From Nocardioides sp. (GTDB lineage: Bacteria; Actinomycetota; Actinomycetes; Propionibacteriales; Nocardioidaceae), in assembly GCF_030019515.1 (NCBI RefSeq), contig NZ_JASEEQ010000002.1, positions 248,001 through 312,000 on the forward strand: a stretch of DNA of 64,000 bases, read 5' to 3'. How positions within the stretch are numbered: the stretch's first letter is position 1; each line of letters starts with the position of its first letter. The notes under the pieces are model-generated. The model made no database searches and was not told where the DNA came from. It saw nothing but the letters and a program-made list of their open reading frames with translations. Positions 1-8,061 of this stretch are shown here, in pieces. The translations under genes and the position numbers were made by a program.

Positions 1-100
1 ACGCCATCACGGTCGCGGCGTCGCGAGCCTGGTGCCGGACGCGGCGCACCGGTGCGTCGACCGGTGCCCCGATCGTCGGCGGTGCTGGCGCGATGCTCAT
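1..100 (-). CDS. N-terminal fragment of an unrecognised protein downstream of mraZ
   Basis: An ATG at 98-100 on the minus strand is preceded by GAGG at a good ribosome-binding distance and opens a frame that runs off the left edge after 33 codons. The visible part begins MSIAPAPPTIGAP, continues with a basic stretch (RRVRHQARD) and shows no signal for a named family. It lies where rsmH or a small protein would follow mraZ in the division cluster. The sequence does not look like the RsmH N-terminus, so I leave it hypothetical. Confidence 0.4.
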   Translation of the reverse strand, partial: MSIAPAPPTIGAPVDAPVRRVRHQARDAATVMA

Positions 101-328
101 GAGTTCGACCCTCGTGTCCCGGAGATGTGAGCGATGAAGAGGCGATCCGCCGGACCAGGTCCCTGCCCGCTCCCGGTCTGACGACGTGGGAAGGTCCATC
201 TGGAACCGGGGAAGGTGCCCCAGATGGCGGCGGGAGCGGGCTCGAGACCTCGTCCTGCGGATCGCTGTGCTGTTGTGTGGTGCTGTCCTGGTGCTGTCCT
301 GTGGCGCTGTTCGTCGTGCTGGGTGCTG
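101..328. other. mraZ downstream spacer with 11-bp tandem repeat
   Basis: This 228-base gap between mraZ and the next minus-strand frame has no convincing coding frame. An 11-base unit (GTGCTGTCCTG) is repeated exactly twice at 280-290 and 291-301, within a run of GTGCTG-like words from about 265 to 330. No clear hairpin terminator was seen. Confidence 0.5.
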
Positions 329-763
329 CTAGCCCTGCGGGTGCGCCGGCTGCTCGTCGAGCTCGGCGAACTTCGCCTGGGCGCCGGCCGAGTACTCCCG
401 CCACCGGGCGGGGTCCCAGATCTCGATCCGGTCCATGACGCCGATGACGACGACCTCGCGGTCCAGGGCGGCGTACTCGCGCAGCGGAGCCGCGATGTTG
501 ATCCGGCCCTGCTTGTCGAGCGCGCCCTCGTCGGCGCCGGCGAAGAGCACGCGGGCGTAGTCACGCGCCCCGCGCACGGTCATCGGCGTCGCCTGAGCCC
601 GCCGGGCCTCCTCCATGAAGACGTCCGTGGGCCACACGACCAGGCAGTTCTCCTGACCTTGGGTCACCACGAGCCCCTCCGCGAGTCGGTCCCTGAACTT
701 CGCCGGGAGGAACAGTCGGCCCTTCTCGTCGAGCTTCGGGGTGTAGGTGCCCATGAAGAACAT
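329..763 (-). CDS. mraZ: Transcriptional regulator MraZ
   Basis: MraZ is a DNA-binding repressor encoded at the head of the division and cell wall (dcw) cluster, which it regulates. The 144-residue product has the two SpoVT/AbrB-like repeats of the family: DEKGRLFLPAKF near residues 12-23 and DKQGRINIAAPL near residues 82-93. The start at 763 (MFFMGTYTP) fits family length and has GGAGG about 9 bases upstream; an internal ATG at 754 is possible. The C-terminus is short and polar. A promoter overlaps five GTGG boxes just upstream (802-845), consistent with autoregulation. The dcw cluster should continue beyond the left edge. Confidence 0.97.
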   Translation of the reverse strand: MFFMGTYTPKLDEKGRLFLPAKFRDRLAEGLVVTQGQENCLVVWPTDVFMEEARRAQATPMTVRGARDYARVLFAGADEGALDKQGRINIAAPLREYAALDREVVVIGVMDRIEIWDPARWREYSAGAQAKFAELDEQPAHPQG

Positions 764-801
764 GCGGGCGCCTCCACTCCGGTCCTCGACGTGACCCTCC
801 T

Positions 802-845
802 CCACTGCGCTCCACTTTACGCCACTTTGCACCACCGTCAACCAC
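802..845 (-). promoter_or_regulatory. MraZ operator: five GTGG boxes at 10-bp period
   Basis: On the minus strand GTGG occurs at exactly 10-base intervals five times (plus-strand CCAC at 802, 812, 822, 832 and 842). MraZ is known to bind direct repeats of this kind (TGGG/GTGG cores one helical turn apart) upstream of its own gene. The array overlaps the -35, spacer and -10 elements, so binding would block polymerase. Confidence 0.8.
814..841 (-). promoter_or_regulatory. mraZ promoter
   Basis: On the minus strand, TTGACG (836-841) and TAAAGT (814-819) are separated by 16 bases, a good housekeeping sigma promoter. The predicted start is about 45 bases upstream of the mraZ ATG. It lies inside the array of GTGG boxes. 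Confidence 0.75.
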
Positions 846-1226
846 AATGCGCGTGTTGCCCAGCGGATTTCCGGCGTCTCGGGGGCGCGGCCGGCGCTCG
901 ACGGGCGGCGGCGTAGGCCCCGGTGGCGCACCGGCCGGGGCCCGGCGTACTGCCTGTCTGCGCAGGTCAGCGTGGGTGCGCGCGTCGGCGGCCCGCTCGG
1001 CGGTCGGCCCCGGTGGGGAGCCGGGCGGCGGGGGTGGGGCGCAGTGGAGGGCGGGGTGGGGCGGCCGGTCGGGACGTGCGTCTCGCCCGCATCGAACCGG
1101 GAACGCAACCAAACCGTGATCCCAGGAGTCGGATGCACCAGGGATGCGACGTCATAGGTTTCCGGCACGACTACGGTTGGGGACCATCCGGTGACGCGGG
1201 TCACGCGGGAGGGAAGGACGCACACG
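846..1226. other. Divergent intergenic region between mraZ and moxR
   Basis: No supported gene. It separates the divergent mraZ and moxR operons. TACGGT at 1173-1178 is a possible -10 for moxR. AGGGAAGG at about 1209-1216 is the ribosome-binding site that selects the moxR GTG at 1227. The stretch 900-1080 is very GC-rich without clear signals. Confidence 0.5.
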
Positions 1227-2201
1227 GTGGGAACTGAAACGGGGGCCGCGGACCTCGAGACCCTGGCGCGCGTGGTGGGCCGGGTGCGCGCCAACGTCGA
1301 GCGGGTGATCGAGGGAAAGCCCGACGTCGTGCACGCCTCCCTGGTGGTGCTGCTCGCCGAGGGACACCTGCTCATCGAGGACGTCCCAGGCGTGGGCAAG
1401 ACCCAGCTCAGCAAGGCGCTGGCCCGCAGCATCGACTCCTCGGTGCGACGCATCCAGTTCACCCCCGACCTGCTGCCCTCCGACGTCACCGGCGTGTCGG
1501 TGTTCAACCAGAACACCCGCGAGTTCGAGTTCCGTCCGGGCGGGGTGTTCGCCAACATCGTCGTCGGCGACGAGATCAACCGGGCCTCGCCCAAGACGCA
1601 GTCGGCGCTCCTGGAGTGCATGGAGGAGCGTCAGGTCACCGTCGACAACACCACCTACCAGCTCGAGCAGCCGTTCATGGTGATCGCCACCCAGAACCCG
1701 ATCGAGATGGAGGGCACCTACGCCCTGCCCGAGGCGCAGCGCGACCGGTTCATGGCGCGGGTCTCGGTCGGCTACCCGGTCGAGGCCGCGGAGATCGCCA
1801 TGCTCAACTCGCACACCCGGGCCAACCCCCTCGACGACCTCGAGCCCGTCACCGACGCCGCCGAGGTGCGCAAGCTGATCGGGATCGTCGGCCAGGTCCA
1901 CGTCTCCGACGCGGTGCAGCGCTACGCGGTCGCCATCACCTCGGCGACCCGCCGCTCCGACGAGCTGACCCTGGGCGCCTCGCCCCGGGCCACGCTCCAC
2001 CTGGTGCGCGCGGCGAAGGCCGCGGCCGCCATGTCCGACCGGGACTACGTGCTGCCCGACGACGTGACCCGGCTGGCGCGACCGGTGCTGGCGCACCGGC
2101 TGCTGCCGAGCGTCGAGGCCGCCATGAGCGGACGGTCCACGACCGCGATCCTCGACGCCGTCCTCGGTGCCGTCGCGGTGCCCGACGGCGCTCCGCGCTG
2201 A
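1227..2201 (+). CDS. MoxR-family AAA+ ATPase
   Basis: MoxR ATPases act as chaperone-like AAA+ proteins, usually beside DUF58 and transglutaminase genes. The 324-residue product carries Walker A DVPGVGKT (52-59), Walker B VVGDEINRA (112-120), a sensor segment IATQNPIEMEG and a C-terminal lid with the family DDV motif. I chose GTG 1227 because AGGGAAGG precedes it; the frame is open up to a GTG at 1191. It starts a three-gene plus-strand operon with the DUF58 and TgpA-like genes, a conserved actinobacterial trio often found divergent from mraZ. The substrate is not predictable. Confidence 0.95.
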   Translation: MGTETGAADLETLARVVGRVRANVERVIEGKPDVVHASLVVLLAEGHLLIEDVPGVGKTQLSKALARSIDSSVRRIQFTPDLLPSDVTGVSVFNQNTREFEFRPGGVFANIVVGDEINRASPKTQSALLECMEERQVTVDNTTYQLEQPFMVIATQNPIEMEGTYALPEAQRDRFMARVSVGYPVEAAEIAMLNSHTRANPLDDLEPVTDAAEVRKLIGIVGQVHVSDAVQRYAVAITSATRRSDELTLGASPRATLHLVRAAKAAAAMSDRDYVLPDDVTRLARPVLAHRLLPSVEAAMSGRSTTAILDAVLGAVAVPDGAPR

Positions 2202-2255
2202 CCGCTGACGGCGACGGGCGACCTGGCATGAGGAGCCGACGATGATGGACCTGCG

Positions 2256-3542
2256 ATGAGAGAGGCGCTGGCCGGGCTGACCGTGCGCGGTCGCGCGTTC
2301 CTGGCGGCCGGCGTGACCGCGGTGGTGTGCTCGATGGTCCTCGACCAGACCGCGCTGACCCGGATCGGGATCCTGGTGCTGGTGCTGCCGCTGCTCACGG
2401 CCTGGGTGGTCGGGCGCAACCGCTACCGGCTCGCCCTGGTCCGCACGGTCACCCCCCAGCTGGTCGCCGCGGGCCAGCCGGCTCGGGTGTCGCTCGCGCT
2501 CAGCAACGAGGGCCGGACGCCGAACGGCGTGCTCCTGCTGGAGGACCACGTCCCGTACGTGCTCGGCACCCGGCCCCGGTTCGTCGTCGAGGGCATCGGC
2601 ACCGGCTGGCGGCAGACCGTGAGCTACCAGGTGCGCTCGGACGTGCGCGGCCGCTTCGAGATCGGCCCGATGTCCGTGCGGGTCACCGATCCCTTCGGGT
2701 TGGTCGAGCTGGGCCGCACCTTCCGCACCACCGTGCCGCTGACCGTGACACCCCGCACCGTGCTGCTCCCCCAGATCCCGCTGGGCGGTGCCTGGACCGG
2801 ATCCGGGGACAACCGGCCGCGGTCCTTCGCGACCGGCAGCGCCGAGGACGTCACCGTGCGCGAGTACCGGCAGGGTGACGACCTGCGCCGGGTGCACTGG
2901 CGCAGCTCGGCCCGGCTCGGGGAGCTGATGGTGCGCCGCGAGGAGCAGCCGTGGCAGTCCCGGGCCACGCTGGTCCTCGACAACCGGGTGCTCGCCCACC
3001 GCGGCCAGGGCATCGCGTCCTCGCTCGAGGCGGCGGTCTCCGCCGCCGCGTCCATCGCGGTGCACCTGAGCCACCGCGGCTTCGCCGTACGCCTCGTCAC
3101 CGCGCTCGGCGAGGACCCGAGCCGCGCCTGGCACCTGCGCGACGCCGACCTCAACACCGGCCCGCTCATGGAGGCCCTCGCGGTGGTCCAGCCGACCCAG
3201 CAGTCGCGGCTCGACACCGCCTGGCTCGCGGAGGGCGCCCACGGCGGGCTGACGGTCGCCGTCTTCGGCGGCATCCTGCCGGCCGACCTCCCGGTGCTGC
3301 GCCGGATGCAGCACCAGGCCGGCTCGGCGCTCGCGATCGCTCTCGACGTCGACGCCTGGACCGGCGCCCCGGCCGGCGTGGGCGCGACCCAGGCCCTGGG
3401 CCAGCAGGGCTGGCGCGCGGCGCCGCTGGGCCCGCGCGACCGGCTCGACGCGGTCTGGCAGGAGCTCGGGCACACGAGTGCGCACCGCTCCCGCGGCGTG
3501 GGCCGGGGACCGACCCGGCCCGCCTCGGAGGCGACCGCGTGA
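2256..3542 (+). CDS. DUF58 domain membrane protein
   Basis: The 428-residue protein has two hydrophobic segments near residues 14-50 followed by an immunoglobulin-like stretch and the DUF58 signature (VREYRQGDD then RRVHWRSSARLGELMVR, about residues 200-228). DUF58 proteins have a von Willebrand A-like fold and are partners of MoxR ATPases in membrane-associated complexes. It follows moxR after 54 bases, and its stop overlaps the ATG of the next gene (TGATG at 3540-3544), indicating translational coupling. The molecular role is not established for this clade. Confidence 0.93.
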   Translation: MREALAGLTVRGRAFLAAGVTAVVCSMVLDQTALTRIGILVLVLPLLTAWVVGRNRYRLALVRTVTPQLVAAGQPARVSLALSNEGRTPNGVLLLEDHVPYVLGTRPRFVVEGIGTGWRQTVSYQVRSDVRGRFEIGPMSVRVTDPFGLVELGRTFRTTVPLTVTPRTVLLPQIPLGGAWTGSGDNRPRSFATGSAEDVTVREYRQGDDLRRVHWRSSARLGELMVRREEQPWQSRATLVLDNRVLAHRGQGIASSLEAAVSAAASIAVHLSHRGFAVRLVTALGEDPSRAWHLRDADLNTGPLMEALAVVQPTQQSRLDTAWLAEGAHGGLTVAVFGGILPADLPVLRRMQHQAGSALAIALDVDAWTGAPAGVGATQALGQQGWRAAPLGPRDRLDAVWQELGHTSAHRSRGVGRGPTRPASEATA

Positions 3543-5935
3543 TGGGCTCGCTGACCAGGTCCCGCGGCAGCCTCTCGGCGAGCATCACGCTCGCATCGGT
3601 GGCCGCGGCCACCACGCTGGTCGCGATATACGCCTGGCGCGGCTTCGCCCAGGCACCCGGCGGCTTCCTGAACCCGCTGATGCTGCTCGGCATCGTGGTC
3701 GCGGCGGCCGGTACGGCGACCCGCTGGTGGCGGTGGCCGGCACCGGCCGTGGTCGCGGCCCAGGTCGTGGTCTCGGGCCTGGTCGCCAGCATGCTCATCA
3801 CCGGATCGCTGCTCCCCGGCACCGGCACCCTGGCCGAGGTCCGGTCCGCGGTCGCCGCGGCGCTGGACAGCTCCCGGGAGTTCGCGGCGCCGGTGCCCGC
3901 CACCGCGCCGCCGATCGACCCGCTGCTCATCCTGTGCGGGTTGGTCTGCCTGCTGCTGGTCGACCTCCTCGCCTGCACGCTGCGACGGGCGCCGCTCGCC
4001 GGCCTCCCGCTGCTGACGATCTACACGATCCCGGTGAGCCTGGTCGAGACCTCGATCGCGTGGTGGGTCTTCGTCGGCACCGCGGCCGGGTTCCTCGGGA
4101 TGCTCTTCCTCCAGGAGGCCGAGCACGTCAGCCGCTGGGGACGGCCGATCGCCGCGGACCGCGAGACCGGCGACCCGATCTCGCTCGGCGCGGGCGCGCA
4201 CGCGGTCCGGCGTACCGCCACCGGCATCGGCGGGGCCGCCACCGCCCTCGCGATGGTGCTGCCGCTGCTCGTCCCGAGCGTGGGCCTGCACATCTTCGAC
4301 TTCGGGCCCGGCAAGGGCGACGGGGACAGCGTCCGCATCGAGAACCCGGTCGCCGACCTGGTGCGCGACCTCAAGCGCGGCGAGGACACCGACCTGGTCC
4401 GGATCACCACGACCGAGACCCACCCGGCGTACCTGCGGATCCTGTCCCTGAACCGGTTCACCGACGTCGAGTGGACGCCGGGCGACCGCGACGTCCCCAC
4501 GGACCACGGCGCCGACGGTGCGCTGCCGCCGCCCCAGGGCGTCGACGCCGAGGTGACCCGCGACGAGGTGCCCTACAACGTCACGATCCTGCCGGACTTC
4601 GAGTCGCGGTGGCTCCCGACCCAGTTCCCGGCGAGCAACGTCCAGGCCGAGGGCGACTGGCGCTACGACGCGACCACGATGGACTTCCTGGCCGTGCCCG
4701 GCGACCTCGACACCGCGGGCCTGGAGTACACGATGAGCGGGCTCGACCTGGTCCTCAGCGCGAAGCGCCTGCGCGAGGCCGGGACGTCGGTCGGCAGGGT
4801 CAGCGAGATCTTCACCGACCTGCCCCCCGACCTCCCGCAGGTCGTGCGCCAGCTCGCCGTCCAGGTCACCCGGGACCAGACCACGCGGTTCGACAAGGCG
4901 GTCGCGCTGCAGAACTGGTTCCGCAGCGAGTTCACCTACTCGCTCGAGACCTCCGCCTCCGGCAACGGGTACGACGCCCTCACCACGTTCCTCGGCGACG
5001 GCCCGGACGGCCGGGTCGGCTACTGCGAGCAGTTCGCCTCGGCGATGGCGGTGATGGCCCGGGTGCTGGGCATCCCGGCGCGGGTGGCGGTCGGCTTCCT
5101 CACCCCGGAGCCGGACGGCCCCAACACCTGGGTCTACAGCTCCCACGACATGCACACCTGGCCCGAGCTCTTCTTCCAGGGCTCCGGCTGGGTGCGCTTC
5201 GAGCCCACCCCGGCCGACCGGGCGACCGGGGTGCCGTCGTACACGGTCTCCGGCCTGCCGGGCGACCTGGGCCCCTCCCCTGCCGCGACGGAGTCGAGCA
5301 CCAGCATCCCGGGCCCCTCCAACCGCGCCACCCAGACCGCGGACCCGACCGCCGACACCGGACAGGACGGCGAGGCCGGCGGCGGCATCGCCTGGGGTCC
5401 GGTCCTCGGTGGCGGCGCCGGCGTCCTGGTCGCGGGCGTCGTCCTGCTGCTCCCGCGGCTGGTCCGCCGCCGCCGGCGCGCGCGGCGGCTCGCGGTGGCG
5501 GGGCCCGAGGAGATCTGGGCCGAGCTGCGCGACACCGCACTGGACCTGGGGGTGCCGTGGCCGGCCGGCCGGTCCCCGCGGGCCACCCGCCAGGTGCTCC
5601 TGGAGCATCTCGGCCGGCCGCTCGACCCGACCAGCCCGGACCGGCCGGCGCACGGTGCCGACATCGCGCCCGAGGGCGGGGCGGCGCTGAACCGGATCGT
5701 GCTCGCGGTCGAACGGCTGCGCTACGCCCGCTCCCCCGCCGAGCCCGACCGGAGCCGGCTGCGCACCGACGCCCAGACCTGCCTCGCCTCCCTGACCGGC
5801 GGCGCTCCCCGCACCGCCCGGCGCCGCGCGACCTGGTGGCCGCGCTCGGTGCTGGCCTTCGCCGTGCGTGCGCCGCAGCCGGTCACGCCCACCGTCGAGG
5901 CGAGGTACGGCGGCGTCGTCGACCACGCGAACTGA
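3542..5935 (+). CDS. TgpA-like transglutaminase domain membrane protein
   Basis: A 797-residue protein with five or so N-terminal membrane segments (about residues 12-230), a large extracytoplasmic region with a transglutaminase-like core, one membrane segment near 617-642 and a cytoplasmic tail. The catalytic Cys is C495 in GYCEQFASA and the His is H538 in DMHTWPEL. The third position lies in RFEPTP, with Glu where classical transglutaminases have Asp; I recall this as common in actinobacterial members. The linker before the last helix is rich in Ser, Thr and Pro. The substrate is unknown; a cell-surface peptide or protein is plausible. Confidence 0.92.
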   Translation: MGSLTRSRGSLSASITLASVAAATTLVAIYAWRGFAQAPGGFLNPLMLLGIVVAAAGTATRWWRWPAPAVVAAQVVVSGLVASMLITGSLLPGTGTLAEVRSAVAAALDSSREFAAPVPATAPPIDPLLILCGLVCLLLVDLLACTLRRAPLAGLPLLTIYTIPVSLVETSIAWWVFVGTAAGFLGMLFLQEAEHVSRWGRPIAADRETGDPISLGAGAHAVRRTATGIGGAATALAMVLPLLVPSVGLHIFDFGPGKGDGDSVRIENPVADLVRDLKRGEDTDLVRITTTETHPAYLRILSLNRFTDVEWTPGDRDVPTDHGADGALPPPQGVDAEVTRDEVPYNVTILPDFESRWLPTQFPASNVQAEGDWRYDATTMDFLAVPGDLDTAGLEYTMSGLDLVLSAKRLREAGTSVGRVSEIFTDLPPDLPQVVRQLAVQVTRDQTTRFDKAVALQNWFRSEFTYSLETSASGNGYDALTTFLGDGPDGRVGYCEQFASAMAVMARVLGIPARVAVGFLTPEPDGPNTWVYSSHDMHTWPELFFQGSGWVRFEPTPADRATGVPSYTVSGLPGDLGPSPAATESSTSIPGPSNRATQTADPTADTGQDGEAGGGIAWGPVLGGGAGVLVAGVVLLLPRLVRRRRRARRLAVAGPEEIWAELRDTALDLGVPWPAGRSPRATRQVLLEHLGRPLDPTSPDRPAHGADIAPEGGAALNRIVLAVERLRYARSPAEPDRSRLRTDAQTCLASLTGGAPRTARRRATWWPRSVLAFAVRAPQPVTPTVEARYGGVVDHAN

Positions 5936-5937
5936 GC

Positions 5938-6067
5938 GGATGCGTCAGCGGACCGGGTGTCGGTGGTCGCACGCGCATGGATACCCGCCACCGCTCACCG
6001 GGCCGACTCGGACAGGCTCGGTCGCGCGCCTTGCTCGACCACCATCAGCGGGTCCGCTGACGCGTCC
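5938..6067. repeat. Imperfect 31-bp inverted repeat between convergent genes
   Basis: Bases 5938-5968 and 6037-6067 are reverse complements at 26 of 31 positions, sharing the core GCGTCAGCGGAC, with 68 bases between them. The structure begins 2 bases after the TgpA-like stop and ends 4 bases before the DUF3040 stop. It fills the convergent gap exactly and could be a bidirectional terminator or a REP/MITE-like repeat. Confidence 0.65.
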
Positions 6068-6070
6068 CCG

Positions 6071-6529
6071 CTAGAACCCGCCGTCCTCGCGGCGGCGGCG
6101 CCAGCGCTCGTCCATGCGCTCCATGAAGGAGTGACCGGAGCCGCCGTGGCCGTGGCGGCGCGTCCGGCGCGGCTTGTGGCCCGAACGGCCGCCGTCGACG
6201 ACGGTGAAGCCGCCGCGGCTGGGGTGCTGCAGGGTGCGCGGGTCGGGCGCCGGCGCGGCGGACTGGCCGCGCATCGCGGTGAGGGCGACGGTCGCGGAGC
6301 CGAGCATGATCACGAAGCCGGCGATGCCCACGGGGGTGATCTGGGCGACGGCGCCGGTCATCAGGACGACGACGCCGAGGACGAAGCACGCCCCCGCGAT
6401 CATCGCCCGGCGCCGGGCCGCGCGCCGGAAGGCGGTGCCGCGCAGGGTCGAGGCGAGCTTGGGGTCCTCCTCGACCAGAGCACGCTCCATCTGCTCGAGC
6501 AGTCGGAGCTCCTCTTCCGAGAGTGGCAC
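6071..6529 (-). CDS. DUF3040 membrane protein
   Basis: A 152-residue DUF3040 protein beginning with the family hallmark PLSEEELRLLEQMERAL. Two transmembrane helices (about residues 43-64 and 69-88) are followed by a basic tail rich in Arg, His and Gly. GTG 6529 is chosen because AGGGGAGG lies just upstream and it places PLSEEE at the N-terminus, as in homologues. The family is actinobacterial, of unknown function, and usually near mraZ (Rv2169c in M. tuberculosis, from memory). Confidence 0.9.
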   Translation of the reverse strand: MPLSEEELRLLEQMERALVEEDPKLASTLRGTAFRRAARRRAMIAGACFVLGVVVLMTGAVAQITPVGIAGFVIMLGSATVALTAMRGQSAAPAPDPRTLQHPSRGGFTVVDGGRSGHKPRRTRRHGHGGSGHSFMERMDERWRRRREDGGF

Positions 6530-6655
6530 CGTTCCTCCCCTCAGGGTCATCGCCAAGGTGCTGTCGCATTCGTCGGCCAGCGCCTCAAGTCTAGGCAGCG
6601 GCTGGTCATCGCGGTAGGCGGGTTCCGGAAATTCGTGATCGAACCGTTCCCGGTC

Positions 6656-6679
6656 CCCCCGCCGGCGAAACGGCGGGGG
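6656..6679 (-). terminator. Hairpin terminator of the methyltransferase gene
   Basis: A perfect 9-bp stem (CCCCCGCCG with CGGCGGGGG) closes a 6-base loop. It starts 6 bases beyond the methyltransferase stop on the minus strand. It lacks a T-run, as is usual in high-GC actinobacteria. Confidence 0.7.
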
Positions 6680-6684
6680 CCCGG

Positions 6685-7431
6685 TCAGCGGGCGAGGAGG
6701 TGGAGCTGGGTCGCCAATGGGCGGAACTCGGGACGCCCGGAGACGGCCCGCTCCAGGTCGACGAGGGCCCCGGTCGCCCCGGGCTCCAGGTCCAGCAGCG
6801 AGCCCGGCACCAGGTCGGCGAAGACCCGGATGCCGTGCACGGCGGCCACCTCGAACCCGGCGCCGGCGAGCAGCGCGGCCACCTCGTCCTCGGTGAACCG
6901 CCGCCCGGAGCGGCCGCCCTGGTCGCGGGTCGGCCCACCGGGGGCCTGGTCCAGCATCGACAACGCCTGGGCGAAGTGACCGGCCATCGCGCGGGCGACG
7001 ACCGCGGCGTGGCGCTGCCCGACCAGGAGACTGAGCGTGCCGCCGGGTCGCAGCACCTCGCGCAGCGTCGCGAGCGCGGCGCCGGGGTCCTCGACGACCT
7101 CGAGCACCCCGTGGCAGAGCACGACGTCGGCGGACGCCGGTCCGGTGACGTCGAGCAGGGTCGACAGCTCGCCCTGCTGGCCGGCCACCGCGACCCCGGC
7201 CTCACGGGCGCGGCGGTCCAACGACGCGAGCGCGTCCGGGCTGGGGTCGACGACCGTCACCCGGTGGCCGAGCTCGGCGACCCGGACGGCGAACCCGCCG
7301 GTACCGCCGCCGATGTCGAGGACGTCGAGAGCGGCGCCGTCCAGGGTCGGGCGCAGCGCGTCCCAGACCACCGACGTACGCGCCGCGTTGCGCCGTTCGC
7401 CGGGCCGTTCGCCGGGCCGCTCAGGAGGCAT
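6685..7431 (-). CDS. Class I SAM-dependent methyltransferase
   Basis: A 248-residue protein with the Rossmann-fold SAM site VLDIGGGTGGF (about residues 37-47), an acidic motif II (VTVVDPSP) and the post-II region LCHGVLEVVEDP. The fold resembles CmoA/UbiE-type small-molecule or tRNA methyltransferases; the substrate cannot be assigned. The N-terminus repeats PGER, from a short direct repeat in the DNA, so the exact start is uncertain. It lies downstream of the HEPN gene on the same strand after a 24-base gap, so it may share the LexA-controlled promoter. Confidence 0.85.
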   Translation of the reverse strand: MPPERPGERPGERRNAARTSVVWDALRPTLDGAALDVLDIGGGTGGFAVRVAELGHRVTVVDPSPDALASLDRRAREAGVAVAGQQGELSTLLDVTGPASADVVLCHGVLEVVEDPGAALATLREVLRPGGTLSLLVGQRHAAVVARAMAGHFAQALSMLDQAPGGPTRDQGGRSGRRFTEDEVAALLAGAGFEVAAVHGIRVFADLVPGSLLDLEPGATGALVDLERAVSGRPEFRPLATQLHLLAR

Positions 7432-7455
7432 GGCCCAACCCTAGGACCACTGCCG

Positions 7456-7887
7456 TCAGCCCGCGCGCATGGCCGCCGCCCACGGCGGCGCCGCCGCGTG
7501 CGGGACCAGGCCCAGGGAGCGCTCCACGACGGCGAGGAACCGGTCCGCGTCGCGGACCAGGTCGTCGGCCTCCCGTTCCGAGACCGCGCGGGTCGAGCCC
7601 GCCTCGGCGGCCGCGCGCTTGGCCGCGCCGGCGGCGAAGAACCGGGCCCACTCGGCCATCTCGGGCGCCACCTCCGCCAGCAGCACCCAGGCGTTGCGCT
7701 GCGGACGGCGGCGGGCCGGCTCGGGGTGCGCGCGAGCGGCGAGCAGCGCGGCGGCGGCACGCAACGCCGCGACGTGGGCGTGCGCGTAGCGGGCCGGGAC
7801 CTCGGTCGCGGCGATCGCCTCGCTCAGCGACTCCGCGGCGCGCGCGAGGTAGGAGTGCGTGGTGGCGGGAAGGGCATAGGGGTTCAT
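7456..7887 (-). CDS. SAV_6107-type HEPN domain protein
   Basis: A 143-residue, mostly helical and Ala-rich protein that I recognise as the SAV_6107 HEPN family, typically encoded near dinB or DUF3040 genes in actinobacteria. HEPN domains are often RNases or nucleic-acid-associated helical bundles; I see no clear R-x4-6-H active site. ATG 7887 is preceded by GAGAGGA. About 100 bases upstream is a perfect actinobacterial LexA box (7989-8004) downstream of a good promoter, implying DNA-damage induction. The methyltransferase downstream may be co-transcribed. Confidence 0.8.
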   Translation of the reverse strand: MNPYALPATTHSYLARAAESLSEAIAATEVPARYAHAHVAALRAAAALLAARAHPEPARRRPQRNAWVLLAEVAPEMAEWARFFAAGAAKRAAAEAGSTRAVSEREADDLVRDADRFLAVVERSLGLVPHAAAPPWAAAMRAG

Positions 7888-7988
7888 CGAGGTCCTCTCC
7901 GTCGACCCCTGACCGGCGACCCCTGACAGCTCCGGCGGACCGGGGCCCGACGGGGACGGGGGTCGAGGTCGTCCCCGCCGGGCGGTGC

Positions 7989-8004
7989 TCGAACATCTGT
8001 TCGA
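7989..8004. promoter_or_regulatory. LexA (SOS) box
   Basis: TCGAACATCTGTTCGA matches the actinobacterial and Bacillus-type LexA consensus TCGAAC-N4-GTTCGA at every fixed position. It sits at the predicted transcription start of the minus-strand promoter at 8015-8043, an ideal repressor position. Confidence 0.85.
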
Positions 8005-8014
8005 ACACCGCCAC

Positions 8015-8043
8015 GGTACACCTCGCCGCCCCCAGGGCGTCAA
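8015..8043 (-). promoter_or_regulatory. Promoter of the HEPN gene
   Basis: On the minus strand TTGACG (8038-8043) and TGTACC (8015-8020) are 17 bases apart. The predicted start falls at or next to the LexA box, about 115-120 bases upstream of the HEPN ATG. Confidence 0.6.
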
Positions 8044-8061
8044 GGTCGGCGACCGCGCGGC

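Noticed and set aside
280..301. Tandem 11-bp repeat considered as CRISPR or iteron
   Set aside because: Only two units, no spacers and no associated genes; probably replication slippage.
1191..1204. GTGA-CGCGGG-TCAC, a CRP-like core just upstream of moxR
   Set aside because: Only eight specified bases, so one chance match per window is expected. It lacks symmetric flanks and does not fit a mapped promoter position.
2624..5926. Very long open frame on the minus strand opposite the DUF58 and transglutaminase genes
   Set aside because: High-GC codon use keeps antisense frames open. The translation is low-complexity (Arg, Ala, Gly, Pro), has no domain, and the plus-strand proteins are clearly real.
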